From NCBI GenBank assembly GCA_913041905.1, contig CAJWJQ010000006.1, forward strand, positions 1 to 35,106: a DNA stretch of 35,106 nt, given 5' to 3'. The DNA comes from GCA-2718845 sp913041905. GTDB taxonomy: Bacteria > Pseudomonadota > Gammaproteobacteria > GCA-002705445 > GCA-002716945. Shown here in pieces: positions 14,781-23,045 of this stretch (positions are counted from its first letter, which is position 1; every line of letters starts with the position of its first letter). Below the pieces are notes generated by a model, which was not told where the DNA came from, searched no databases, and worked only from the letters and a program-made list of their open reading frames with translations. The translations under genes and the position numbers were made by a program.

Positions 14781-15890
14781 CTATATCCGCATAGGCATTA
14801 TAATGTATTTGCTGTTTGCCTCGTCTTTTTCAGATGAAATTAGGCACCCCGAATCTGCTGTGTTTAACATAATTTTTAATTCTTTAGAATTAATCGCGTC
14901 GATCACTTCTATTATGTAGCTTAAATTAAAACCCACCTCAATCTGGTCTCCAGTGTACTGGCAAGGAACAATGTCTTCCCCCTGTTCCTGCATGGGGTTT
15001 GTTGCTGACAGCCTAAGTTCGGTTTTATCAACATTTAGTTTTACCCCTTTGTATTGCTCGCTCGAAAGGATGGACATGCGCTGTAGCGCTAGCTTAAGGT
15101 TTTGTTTGTCTACGGTAAGCGTGTTGGGAAGGCTTTCTGGAAAGACTTTTTTGTAGTCAGGGTAGTTGCCCTCTATTAGCTTGCTTGTAAGGGTGTATCC
15201 CTCTATTTTAAGAGAAAACTCTTTATTGTTTACACTAAATTCAGCTAACTTCTCTTTATTGTCGCTAAATGTAGCTAAAATCTTTTTAAGCTCAACAATA
15301 CACTTTCTTGGAATTATGCATGTTGCCGCTTCATCTATCTCGTTTTTTTGATCTATTACTGCCATAGCAAGCCTGTGGCCATCTGTTGCTACTGCGGTAA
15401 TCCTGTCGCCTCCTATTTCAAAAAACAAACCGTTTAAAAAATGCCTAGCGTCTTGTTGCCCCATCGAAAACGCTGTTGCTGCGATAAGTTTTTCAAACAT
15501 AGCCACAGAAACTTTGTGTTTGTGGCTGGCCTCTTTGTTTTTATAGGGGAAGTTGTCCGCGGGTAGTGTTGAAACTGTAAACTTGCTATTTCCTCCCTTA
15601 ATAACAACTTTGCCCTCCAAGAACTCCAGGCCCACCTGTTCTGAATCTAACGATTTTAAAATATCAAAGAACTTTCTAGAGGGTACTGTCGTTTCAAAAT
15701 CCTCTAAACCAGGGACTTCCACAGAACAGCTAATCTCAACCTCTAGGTCGCTGCCCACTAACAAAAGAACCCCAGATTGACTTCTAAGCAAAACGTTCCC
15801 CAATATAGGCATCGCCTGTTTCTGCTCAGACACCCCGGTTATATTCTTTAATGGTTCGACTAATTGGTTTTTGTTGATCTTTATAATCAT
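14781..15890 (-). CDS. dnaN: DNA polymerase III beta subunit (sliding clamp)
   Basis: Ring-shaped clamp that tethers DNA polymerases. The 369 residues (E. coli 366) divide into three similar domains. Recognisable are the N-terminal LLRSQSGVLLLVGSDLEVEI segment (about 32-51), FLNGLFFEI and TDGHRLA in the middle domain (about 145-172), and the C-terminal YIIMPMRI, the usual end of the family that contributes to the polymerase-binding pocket. It follows dnaA on the same strand after a 174-base gap and is followed two bases later by recF. A TATAAT lies directly in front of the ATG, so a promoter in the gap is possible but not convincing. Confidence 0.97.
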   Translation of the reverse strand: MIIKINKNQLVEPLKNITGVSEQKQAMPILGNVLLRSQSGVLLLVGSDLEVEISCSVEVPGLEDFETTVPSRKFFDILKSLDSEQVGLEFLEGKVVIKGGNSKFTVSTLPADNFPYKNKEASHKHKVSVAMFEKLIAATAFSMGQQDARHFLNGLFFEIGGDRITAVATDGHRLAMAVIDQKNEIDEAATCIIPRKCIVELKKILATFSDNKEKLAEFSVNNKEFSLKIEGYTLTSKLIEGNYPDYKKVFPESLPNTLTVDKQNLKLALQRMSILSSEQYKGVKLNVDKTELRLSATNPMQEQGEDIVPCQYTGDQIEVGFNLSYIIEVIDAINSKELKIMLNTADSGCLISSEKDEANSKYIIMPMRI

Positions 15891-16064
15891 ATATAAATTA
15901 TATATTATTTTTATTATTAGTTTTTGAAAAAATTCGCTGGAGAGTAGAGGTGTATGGTTTTCGGTGTTGGTTTGAGCTTTGTAGCTGCTTGGTTTGCGGT
16001 TATAAGGGTGTTGAGAGCGTGTGGATAAAAAAAGGCCTCAAAAATATTAACATTTTTTTAACAG
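15891..16064. other. dnaA-dnaN spacer with DnaA box, AT-rich tract and strong strand skew (candidate origin element)
   Basis: The 174-base gap holds an AT-rich tract (15891-15920) next to dnaN, then 100 bases (15921-16020) containing 35 G but only 8 C on the plus strand, then a perfect DnaA box at 16020-16028. TGGTTT occurs three times, at 15955, 15968 and 15990. In pseudomonads both the rpmH-dnaA and dnaA-dnaN gaps contain origin sequences, so this is a reasonable oriC candidate. One perfect box is few for a full origin. Confidence 0.5.
16020..16028 (-). promoter_or_regulatory. DnaA box, perfect consensus
   Basis: TTATCCACA on the minus strand, identical to the consensus. It lies 37 bases past the dnaA stop, in the dnaA-dnaN gap, where it could serve initiation or control of dnaN. 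Confidence 0.75.
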
Positions 16065-17369
16065 TTAGTTATGTAGGCTATGCACAATATTTTGGTAGTC
16101 TTGCTCAAGAGAAGGTGATTTTAACCTTAACCCTTTAATTTTTTTGCACGCATGTAAAACAGTTGTGTGGTCTCGCCCACCAAAGCCATCTCCAATGCTA
16201 GGAAGGCTGTGGTTCGTTAGTTCCTTTGCTATCATCATTGCGACATGGCGAGGAAGAGTTATTTTCCTGTCCCTCTTCGCAGACAAAAGATCAGCAACTC
16301 TAATTTTATAGTAGGAGGCAACGGTTTTTTGAATTTGCTCTATGGTGATAAGCCTTTCCTGCAGGGATATTAAATCTTTAAAGGTTTCCTTCGCAAAAGA
16401 CAAATTAATTTCATCTCTTTTAAAATGAGCCGTTGCAATCAACCTTCTCAAACTCCCCTCTAATTCTCTAACATTTGAATAAACGTTTTTTGCTAAAAAA
16501 AACGCCACATCATCAGGAATTTTCTCTCCAACCAACCCGGCTTTTTTATGGAGTATAGCCACTCTTGTCTCTAAGTCTGGCGGGTCAATCATCACGTTCA
16601 TTCCCCAAACCAACCTTGATTTAATTCTTTCTTCTAGGCCGCTTATTTCTTTCGGGTATTTGTCGGAAGTTAAGACAACTTGTTTTTTATATTCGAAAAG
16701 AGAGTTAAATGTATGGAAAAACTCTTCTTGAGACCTTTCTTTGTTAGCAAAAAACTGGATATCGTCTACTAGTAGCGCATCAACAGAGCGATAAAAGTTT
16801 TTAAACTCTTCAATTTTATGTGTTCTCAGCGCAGTCACCATGCCTTGAACAAATTTTTCAGAATGCAGGTACACTACATGCTTGGAGGGCTCCACTCTAA
16901 GTATTTCATTGCCAATGGAGTGAAGAAGATGTGTTTTCCCCAAGCCAACACCACCATAAATATAAAGCGGGTTGTACTGCCCCAGAGCCGAAACCACAGA
17001 AACACAGGCGGCTTTTGCAAGCTGGTTAGACTTACCCTCGACAAAATTATTAAACGTTAAGTCTTTGTTTAGACTGTTTTTAAGAGGCTTGCGTTTTCCA
17101 ACAGTTTTTTGTTTTTGTGGGGGCAGATCAGGCAACGACAGCAGAATTTCAGATACTTGGTTCAGGCTTTTGTTTATCACGGTTTCTTTTATCAACAAGA
17201 AATACTCGTTTTCAATCTCATCTTTAACAAACTTATTAGGAGCAACAACTTTTAATGTGTTGCTGTCCCTTCGAACTTCCAGAGGGTGAAACCACGTCTT
17301 CATTTGTTTGTCTGAGAGTACGTCGTTAAAGGCCTCTAGGCATTTATCCCAAAGTGCTGATTCATTCAT
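16065..17369 (-). CDS. dnaA: Chromosomal replication initiator DnaA
   Basis: Initiator ATPase that binds and opens oriC. The 434-residue protein has domain I (about 1-80), a short linker, and the AAA+ domain with Walker A GGVGLGKT at 139-146 and Walker B LLVDD at 199-203; sensor and arginine-finger regions follow. The C-terminal DNA-binding domain includes AMMIAKELTNHSLPSIG and the signature GGRDHTTVLHA. It is shorter than E. coli DnaA (467), mostly through a short domain II. It reads away from rpmH across a 120-base gap. No Shine-Dalgarno is evident before the ATG. A near-consensus DnaA box (one mismatch) lies in its last codons at 16078-16086. Confidence 0.98.
   Translation of the reverse strand: MNESALWDKCLEAFNDVLSDKQMKTWFHPLEVRRDSNTLKVVAPNKFVKDEIENEYFLLIKETVINKSLNQVSEILLSLPDLPPQKQKTVGKRKPLKNSLNKDLTFNNFVEGKSNQLAKAACVSVVSALGQYNPLYIYGGVGLGKTHLLHSIGNEILRVEPSKHVVYLHSEKFVQGMVTALRTHKIEEFKNFYRSVDALLVDDIQFFANKERSQEEFFHTFNSLFEYKKQVVLTSDKYPKEISGLEERIKSRLVWGMNVMIDPPDLETRVAILHKKAGLVGEKIPDDVAFFLAKNVYSNVRELEGSLRRLIATAHFKRDEINLSFAKETFKDLISLQERLITIEQIQKTVASYYKIRVADLLSAKRDRKITLPRHVAMMIAKELTNHSLPSIGDGFGGRDHTTVLHACKKIKGLRLKSPSLEQDYQNIVHSLHN
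16078..16086 (+). promoter_or_regulatory. Near-consensus DnaA box in the end of dnaA
   Basis: CTATGCACA matches TTATNCACA at all but the first base and is oriented opposite to the perfect box at 16020-16028, about 50 bases away. Being inside coding sequence, it may be fortuitous. Confidence 0.35.
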
Positions 17370-17409
17370 AGTGTTTACGTCAATAATGCTTTTTATCGCG
17401 GTAAGTGTT

Positions 17410-17418
17410 ATTATCTCA
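17410..17418 (-). promoter_or_regulatory. Candidate dnaA promoter, extended -10
   Basis: On the minus strand TGAGATAAT forms an extended -10 element (TG-N-GATAAT) about 40 bases before the dnaA ATG. The -35 region is poor, which extended -10 promoters tolerate. Confidence 0.4.
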
Positions 17419-17431
17419 TAAAAATAATTTA

Positions 17432-17459
17432 TTTACACATTGACAAAGAAAATTATAAT
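17432..17459 (+). promoter_or_regulatory. rpmH promoter (-35/-10)
   Basis: TTTACA at 17432-17437 and TATAAT at 17454-17459 are separated by 16 bases, a near-consensus sigma-70 promoter. Transcription would begin near 17466, leaving about 24 bases before the rpmH ATG. An overlapping TTGACA at 17440-17445 could pair with CATTAT as an alternative. Confidence 0.7.
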
Positions 17460-17489
17460 CACCATTATATTAGACCGAGAAAGAAGACT

Positions 17490-17624
17490 ATGAAGAGAAC
17501 GTTTCAACCCAGCAACCTAAAACGCAAAAGAAAGCATGGCTTTAGGGCCAGAATGAGCACTGCGGCGGGCAGAGCAATACTCAGCGCCCGAAGATCAAAA
17601 CGCAGAGCGGTGCTAAGCGCGTAA
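17490..17624 (+). CDS. rpmH: 50S ribosomal protein L34
   Basis: A 44-residue, highly basic ribosomal protein. It starts MKRTFQPSNLKRKRKHGFR, continues with RMSTAAGRAIL and ends RRAVLSA, matching L34 along its whole length. It is the first gene of the plus-strand block, with a near-consensus promoter just upstream, and rnpA begins 4 bases after its stop, the usual bacterial rpmH-rnpA pair. Base composition here is visibly richer in G and C than the surrounding genes, as is common for ribosomal proteins with many Arg and Ala codons. Confidence 0.98.
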   Translation: MKRTFQPSNLKRKRKHGFRARMSTAAGRAILSARRSKRRAVLSA

Positions 17625-17628
17625 TCTT

Positions 17629-17982
17629 TTGTCAAAAGCAGACTATTCAATAAAAGTTAAAAGCACAACCCTAGCTAATTTTAAGCGCCACAAAAAAATT
17701 ATAAATGAAAACTCTGTTTTTTATTACAAAACACAACCCAACAAAGCTTCAAGGCTCGGAATATCAATATCTAAAAAAGCAATTAAATTAGCGGTGATAA
17801 GAAACCTAATAAAAAGAAGAGTTATGGAAGATTTCAAAGATAAATCTAAAAACTTAAACAATGTTCAAATTTTGATGGTAATTTCTAACAAAATCTATTC
17901 CGAAAAAAACGAAATAAGTGATATTCTTATGCAAGAATGGACACAATCAATAAAACTGCTATTAAAATCGCATCAGCAATAA
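17629..17982 (+). CDS. rnpA: Ribonuclease P protein component
   Basis: Protein subunit of RNase P, which matures tRNA 5' ends. Position between rpmH and yidD is diagnostic. The 117-residue protein has the central RLGISISKKAIKLAVIRN stretch (about 43-60) and IKRRVMEDF, corresponding to the family's basic helix. The usual RNR motif reads RNL here (residues 59-61), and the following segment departs from LIRE. The N-terminal FKRHKKI corresponds to the substrate-cleft strand. The only full-length start is TTG at 17629, four bases past rpmH; no ATG or Shine-Dalgarno is available. Its last 46 bases overlap yidD. Confidence 0.9.
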   Translation: MSKADYSIKVKSTTLANFKRHKKIINENSVFYYKTQPNKASRLGISISKKAIKLAVIRNLIKRRVMEDFKDKSKNLNNVQILMVISNKIYSEKNEISDILMQEWTQSIKLLLKSHQQ

Positions 17983-18185
17983 TACATTGCTATAGATATA
18001 TTGTGTCACCACTGTTAGCGCCAAGCTGTAGACACCTACCAACTTGTTCAGAATATAGCTTGGAGTGCATAAAACGTCATGGTTTATTCAGAGGGGCCTG
18101 GCATTCTATTAAAAGAATAATCCGCTGTAGGCCAGGCGGAACAAGCGGGTATGACCCTATTCCAAAAAAGGAAACAAATGAATAG
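17937..18185 (+). CDS. yidD: Membrane protein insertion efficiency factor YidD
   Basis: Small inner-membrane-associated protein that assists YidC-dependent insertion. The 82 residues include the family core CYRYIVSPLL, then CRHLPTCSEY (about 31-40), ECIKRHGLFRGAWHSIKRIIRC (family amphipathic helix, about 43-64) and RPGGTSGYDPIP. All conserved cysteines are present. The first 46 bases lie inside rnpA in another frame, and its last 8 bases overlap the yidC start. The order rpmH-rnpA-yidD-yidC-mnmE is the standard one. Confidence 0.96.
   Translation: MDTINKTAIKIASAIIHCYRYIVSPLLAPSCRHLPTCSEYSLECIKRHGLFRGAWHSIKRIIRCRPGGTSGYDPIPKKETNE
18168..18172 (+). promoter_or_regulatory. Shine-Dalgarno that decides the yidC start
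   Basis: AAGGA ends five bases before the ATG at 18178, favouring that codon over the in-frame ATG at 18151, which would extend the protein by nine residues in front of its first membrane segment. Confidence 0.65.
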
Positions 18186-19776
18186 CAGGCTTTTTCTATA
18201 TAGTGCTCTTTTTTTTGTGTTGATACTGATTTATGACGCGTGGGAACAAGCAAGCCCCACCAGTCAAATAGTTGATCAACCACCACCCTTGATCCCTGCG
18301 ACAGAAGACGCAAACAAAAAACCAAGCGAAAATAACTATAGAAAAGAGCAAGACATTCCATCTAGCGAAGCCTTAGAAACCGAAGACTTTATTACGATTA
18401 GAACAGACACTCTTAAGGTTAAAGTTAGCCTAAAAGATGGCTCCATTGTTTCTTCAGAGTTACTTAATTTTAAAAAAGAATTTAAAACCGGCAGTGAAAA
18501 TATTTTTTTACTTAACAATAAAAGCGAAGAATATATTGCACGAGTAGACATACAAAGCAAAACAGAAAAAAAACCAATTTCATATAACTCAAATAAGACA
18601 GAATACATTATGGATGGCGATAGCCTAAACGTTATCATTAAATCAAAAACTAAAAATAATATCAATATTGAGAAAAAATATATATTTAACAAATCCTCGC
18701 ATCTAATTAATGTAGAGCAAAGCATTAAAAATAATTCAAACTCTAATATTGAATGGAGACAATTCAATACCTTGCACAGAGGGCCAGAGTTAAACGGTAA
18801 CACTATGTTGTACACGTATACGGGAGCAGCCTATTATGATGACGAAACAAAGTTTAATAAAATAACTTTTGAAGATATTGAAGAAGGCAATTTTCTTTAT
18901 AAAACAGCATCGTCATGGGTTGGAATGATTCAGCATTATTTTTTCACAGCCTGGATTCCTGGTAATAATAATTTAAAACAAACAATATATACTAGAAAAC
19001 TAAACAATGAGTCTTATCTTATTGGCATAGTGACCGATTATCTTCTGGTTAAGCCAGGAGAAAGCGTCGTTTTTAATAGTAGACTTTATGCGGGGCCAAA
19101 AACAGTTTCTGAAATTTCTAATATCTCGCCAGGCATAGATCTTACTGTTGATTACGGAGTTTTAACTTTTTTGGCGGCCCCGTTATTTTGGGTTTTAGAT
19201 AAATTACATTATATTTCTGGCAACTGGGGATGGGCAATTATTTTGTTGACAATACTAATAAAGATTTTATTTTTTAAACTTTCAGAAACCAGCTATAAAT
19301 CTATGGCAAAAATGAAAAAACTAACACCAAGAATGAATGCGTTAAAAGAAAGGTATGCGGATGATAAGAAAAAATTTAGCGAGGCCCTTATGAAAGTTTA
19401 TAAAGAAGAAAAAGTAAACCCTCTTGGTGGGTGCCTTCCCATATTAATACAAATACCTGTTTTTATTGCATTATACTGGGTGATAATTGAAAGCGTTGAA
19501 ATGAGACATGCTCCATTTCTAGCCTGGATAAATGATTTGTCAAGCCAGGACCCCTATTATGTGCTTCCGGTTTTGATGGGCGTATCAATGTATATACAAC
19601 AAAAACTAAATCCTCCGCCAACTGACCCAATGCAGCAAAAAATATTTTTAGCTTTGCCATTTGTTTTTACAGCTTTGTTCGCCACGTTCCCGTCCGGACT
19701 AGTTCTTTATTGGTTTGTTAATAATATACTATCAATTACGCAACAATATGTTATTAACAAAAGACTTGCCGTATAA
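18178..19776 (+). CDS. yidC: Membrane protein insertase YidC
   Basis: Inserts and folds inner-membrane proteins, with or without SecYEG. From the ATG at 18178 it has 532 residues (E. coli 548). The first membrane segment (RLFLYSALFFVLILIYDAW) is followed by a variable linker and the large periplasmic P1 domain (about 50-310), then five C-terminal membrane segments. The C-terminal insertase core is clear: FFKLSETSYKSMAKM, the cytoplasmic helical hairpin with KLTPRMNALKERY, and NPLGGCLPILIQIPVFIALY. The P1 domain identifies the Gram-negative form. An ATG at 18151 is rejected because a good Shine-Dalgarno serves 18178. It overlaps yidD by 8 bases. Confidence 0.97.
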   Translation: MNSRLFLYSALFFVLILIYDAWEQASPTSQIVDQPPPLIPATEDANKKPSENNYRKEQDIPSSEALETEDFITIRTDTLKVKVSLKDGSIVSSELLNFKKEFKTGSENIFLLNNKSEEYIARVDIQSKTEKKPISYNSNKTEYIMDGDSLNVIIKSKTKNNINIEKKYIFNKSSHLINVEQSIKNNSNSNIEWRQFNTLHRGPELNGNTMLYTYTGAAYYDDETKFNKITFEDIEEGNFLYKTASSWVGMIQHYFFTAWIPGNNNLKQTIYTRKLNNESYLIGIVTDYLLVKPGESVVFNSRLYAGPKTVSEISNISPGIDLTVDYGVLTFLAAPLFWVLDKLHYISGNWGWAIILLTILIKILFFKLSETSYKSMAKMKKLTPRMNALKERYADDKKKFSEALMKVYKEEKVNPLGGCLPILIQIPVFIALYWVIIESVEMRHAPFLAWINDLSSQDPYYVLPVLMGVSMYIQQKLNPPPTDPMQQKIFLALPFVFTALFATFPSGLVLYWFVNNILSITQQYVINKRLAV

Positions 19777-19778
19777 AA

Positions 19779-21116
19779 ATGAAAACAACAGAAACCATAG
19801 CGGCGATCTCTACAGCATATGGTAATGCAGCTATTGGCGTTATTAGAATTTCAGGTAACCACGTACAAAGCATCATAACCAAACATATTGGAGGTAATTT
19901 ATTACCAAGACTAGCCACAAATACATTGATTAAAGATAATGAGGGGAAAGTTATTGATAGCGTTATAGCAATATTTTATGAAAACCCCAAATCATATACG
20001 GGCGAAGATATGCTGGAAATACAAACCCATGGCAACCCAGTTATTTTAAATAGTATTATAGAATGTTTGTGTGGCGAACATGCAAGACTTGCTAATCCGG
20101 GAGAGTTCACAGAGAGAGCCTTTTTAAATAATAAAATTGATTTAATTCAAGCAGAAGCAGTTATGGATATCATAAACTCAACTAATAGCAATGCATCTAA
20201 ATCCGCAATAAAATCTTTGCAAGGCAGGTTTTCAGAAAAAATTAATAATATTAAATCAATGATTTTAAATTTAAGAGCAACGATTGAGGCCAGCATAAAT
20301 TTTCCTGAAGATGAAGTTCCAGATATTCAACTGGACAAAAACAACCAATCTATAAATGTTATTATTTCAGAGTTAGAAAGCATAATTAAATCAGCAGTTA
20401 GCGGCGTTGCTATTAATTGTAAAACATCATTTGCTGTAGTGGGTAAACCAAATGTTGGAAAATCATCATTGTCAAATTTGTTGTTAGGAGAACAAGGCTC
20501 TATAGTATCATCGCGCCCTGGGACAACGCGAGACACAATACAGCATGAAATAAGTTTTAAAAAAAGTATTGTTACTTTTTATGACACAGCAGGCCTAAGA
20601 AGCCCAGCTAATAAGATTGAGTCTGAAGGAATTAATTTAACTAAAAAAACAATATTAAAATCTAGCATAGTTTTATATATGGTTGATGACACATGCGGTT
20701 TTGATAAAGCTGATGCACAAATAATTACAGACAATAATATTGACAACTACTGGCTTATAAACAACAAGATTGATAAAACAAACAAAAAACCCTCTTTTTT
20801 TGAGCAAAACAACATAAAAAACTTTAGTGTTTCTGTTTTAGAAAATCTAGGCATTGATTTATTAATTAATGAAATAATAAATTTAAACTTAATTTCAGAT
20901 GAAAATATAGGAACAGCACGACAAAGACATTTAGACTTGCTAAAGAAGGCGCTAGACCATCTTTACATGGTAAAAAAATACAATGATAATCAAGGACTAG
21001 ATATAGTCGCAGAAGAACTAAGATGCGCCCATAATATTATTGATGAAATTTTAGGTGGGCAAGTTAACAAAGAATTGCTGGACAAAGTTTTTTCAGATTT
21101 TTGTATAGGGAAGTGA
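19779..21116 (+). CDS. mnmE: tRNA uridine-5-carboxymethylaminomethyl modification GTPase MnmE
   Basis: With MnmG it builds the cmnm5 group at the wobble uridine of certain tRNAs. The 445-residue protein (E. coli 454) has the N-terminal THF-binding domain beginning ETIAAISTAYGNAAIGVIR, with the QTHGNP and ANPGEFTERAFLN stretches, a helical domain, and the inserted G domain: GKPNVGKS at 222-229, the SRPGTTRD switch near 247-254, DTAGLR near 270, and NKID. The C-terminus is FCIGK, containing the conserved cysteine needed for tRNA modification. It starts two bases after yidC; mnmG follows after four bases. Confidence 0.98.
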   Translation: MKTTETIAAISTAYGNAAIGVIRISGNHVQSIITKHIGGNLLPRLATNTLIKDNEGKVIDSVIAIFYENPKSYTGEDMLEIQTHGNPVILNSIIECLCGEHARLANPGEFTERAFLNNKIDLIQAEAVMDIINSTNSNASKSAIKSLQGRFSEKINNIKSMILNLRATIEASINFPEDEVPDIQLDKNNQSINVIISELESIIKSAVSGVAINCKTSFAVVGKPNVGKSSLSNLLLGEQGSIVSSRPGTTRDTIQHEISFKKSIVTFYDTAGLRSPANKIESEGINLTKKTILKSSIVLYMVDDTCGFDKADAQIITDNNIDNYWLINNKIDKTNKKPSFFEQNNIKNFSVSVLENLGIDLLINEIINLNLISDENIGTARQRHLDLLKKALDHLYMVKKYNDNQGLDIVAEELRCAHNIIDEILGGQVNKELLDKVFSDFCIGK

Positions 21117-21120
21117 TGGT

Positions 21121-22995
21121 ATGAAATATGATGTAATTGTAATAGGTGGAGGGCATGCAGGGTGTGAGGCCGCACACGCGGCAGCAAGAACCGGCGCTTT
21201 AACATTATTAATAACAATGAAGATTGACTCCATCGGTCAAATGAGTTGCAATCCAGCAATTGGGGGAATCGGAAAGTCTCATTTAGCAAGAGAAGTAGAT
21301 GCTTTAGATGGGTTATTGTGTAAAGTTGCTGATAATTCTGCATTGCAAAGAAGAAAATTAAATTCAAGAAAAGGGCCAGCGGTTCAAGCAACCAGAATAC
21401 AAACATGTAGGGATACGTATAAGACGGTGATGCAAAGCACCATTGCTTCTCAAAAAAACTTATCAACATTAGAGGGGGTTGTTGCTAAGCTTTTAATTTC
21501 TGATGGCATTGTTACAGGTGTTGAGTTAGAAACAAAAGATAAAATTATTTCTAAAACTGTTGTATTAACAACAGGTACATTTCTTGGAGGGGTGGTGCAC
21601 ATTGGTGAGAAATCCTTTGAAGCTGGAAGGTCAGGCGATAAATCATCCAAAGACTTGGATAATTTTTTTAGAGAAAAAGGCTTTAATGTCAAAAGACTCA
21701 AAACCGGAACACCCCCAAGAATATTTAAAAATACCATCAAGTTTGATAATCTTGAAAAACAAAACAGCGACGTTAATAATCCGCATATTTCTTTTTTGTA
21801 TGATCAATATAACCAAACGCCAGAACACATAACACCGATACCCTGCCATATAACTTATACAAATGTGGAAACACACGAAATAATTAAATCATCGAAGCAT
21901 TTATCGCCACTATTTAATGGTAAAATAAACTCTGTTGGCCCTCGTTATTGCCCGTCAATAGAGGATAAAGTTGAAAGGTTTTCAGATAAAAATTCCCACC
22001 AAGTATTTTTAGAGCCTGAAACATTATCTGACAAAGAAATTTACCCAAATGGTTTATCAACTTGTTTGCCAGAGCAGAAACAATTAGAATTTCTCCATAC
22101 AATAAAAGGTCTAGAAAATTGTGTAATTTCACACCCTGGCTATGCCATAGAATATAGTTACTTTGACCCTCTTGGTTTAAACAAATATTTACAAACTAAA
22201 AACATAAACAATCTTTTTTTTGCTGGACAAATAAACGGAACCACTGGTTACGAAGAGGCAGCCGCCCAAGGTATTATTGCTGGACTAAACGCCGCATCCT
22301 TCTCTAAGAACAAAGAGATGTGGTGTCCTTTAAGAAGCGAAAGTTATATAGGAGTTATGGTTGATGACTTGACAACATTGGGGGTTACAGAACCTTATAG
22401 AATGTTTACGAGCAGAGCTGAATATAGATTGAAACTAAGAGAAGACAATGCAGATGAAAGATTAACAGACAAGGGCTATGCGATTGGCTTAGTTTCTTCT
22501 GAAAGGCATAAGCTATTTATTAACAAGGTAGATAAAATTAAAAAAGAAACAATTCGCCTAGACTCAATTAAAATTTTTCCAGGAACAACAGCCTCTACAA
22601 TGATTGAAAAGAAATTTAGTTTAAAAATACAAAAACCACAAACTATGAAGACCTTGTTAAGAATGTCTGATATTCAATATTCTGATTTAGTAGAATTAGA
22701 CACTTTTGGGAAGACATCAAATTCAGATATTGGCCGCCTAGTTGCAATTAATGAAAGATATGCGGGTTATTTAAAAAGACAGGATGTTGAGATAGAGATG
22801 ATTTCAAGTTCTTTGAATAAAAAAATTCCAGCCTCTATAGATTATTCTAAAATAAAAGGACTGTCTAATGAGGCGGTTGAAAAATTAAAAATAGTTTTGC
22901 CCTTAACTCTTGGACAGGCATCAAGAATACCTGGCGTTACACCCGCTATTATTTCTTTATTAAAGATTTATATTAAAAAACACGCCCTTCAATAA
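21121..22995 (+). CDS. mnmG: tRNA uridine-5-carboxymethylaminomethyl modification FAD enzyme MnmG (GidA)
   Basis: FAD-dependent partner of MnmE. The 624 residues (E. coli 629) begin with the FAD-binding GGGHAGCEAAHAAAR at 9-23, followed by SCNPAIGGIGKSHL (about 41-54) and the long FAD domain with TTGTFLGG and PRYCPSIEDK, the latter containing a conserved cysteine. The FAD-contacting FFAGQINGTTGYEEAAAQG is near 367-385, then AEYRLKLREDNAD. The helical C-terminal domain that binds MnmE completes it. It is followed by a 50-base gap carrying a palindrome just ahead of rsmG. Confidence 0.98.
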   Translation: MKYDVIVIGGGHAGCEAAHAAARTGALTLLITMKIDSIGQMSCNPAIGGIGKSHLAREVDALDGLLCKVADNSALQRRKLNSRKGPAVQATRIQTCRDTYKTVMQSTIASQKNLSTLEGVVAKLLISDGIVTGVELETKDKIISKTVVLTTGTFLGGVVHIGEKSFEAGRSGDKSSKDLDNFFREKGFNVKRLKTGTPPRIFKNTIKFDNLEKQNSDVNNPHISFLYDQYNQTPEHITPIPCHITYTNVETHEIIKSSKHLSPLFNGKINSVGPRYCPSIEDKVERFSDKNSHQVFLEPETLSDKEIYPNGLSTCLPEQKQLEFLHTIKGLENCVISHPGYAIEYSYFDPLGLNKYLQTKNINNLFFAGQINGTTGYEEAAAQGIIAGLNAASFSKNKEMWCPLRSESYIGVMVDDLTTLGVTEPYRMFTSRAEYRLKLREDNADERLTDKGYAIGLVSSERHKLFINKVDKIKKETIRLDSIKIFPGTTASTMIEKKFSLKIQKPQTMKTLLRMSDIQYSDLVELDTFGKTSNSDIGRLVAINERYAGYLKRQDVEIEMISSSLNKKIPASIDYSKIKGLSNEAVEKLKIVLPLTLGQASRIPGVTPAIISLLKIYIKKHALQ

Positions 22996-23023
22996 GAATG
23001 TTTCATAATAAACAATGTTACAA

Positions 23024-23044
23024 TAAGTTAACCGGTTTAACTTA
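23024..23044. repeat. Near-perfect palindrome immediately before the rsmG start
   Basis: TAAGTTAACC is followed by GGTTTAACTTA; apart from one extra T the halves are reverse complements. It ends one base before the rsmG ATG. As RNA it could hide the start codon; as DNA it could bind a dimer. No Shine-Dalgarno is visible for rsmG. Confidence 0.5.
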
Positions 23045-23045
23045 A

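Noticed and set aside
15911..15919. TAATAATAA on the minus strand as a DnaA-trio element of a basal unwinding system
   Set aside because: The nearest consensus DnaA box is about 100 bases away with no GC-rich spacer directly beside the triplets; in an AT-rich genome such triplets are expected by chance.
16028..16064. Intrinsic terminator after dnaA (T-run after GGCC on the minus strand)
   Set aside because: The only stem that can be drawn is short and purely A-T; GGCC does not pair with an upstream partner in a convincing hairpin.
18336..18815. Open frame on the minus strand opposite yidC
   Set aside because: Antisense to the yidC periplasmic domain, Leu/Ser-rich as expected of a shadow frame, no independent signals.
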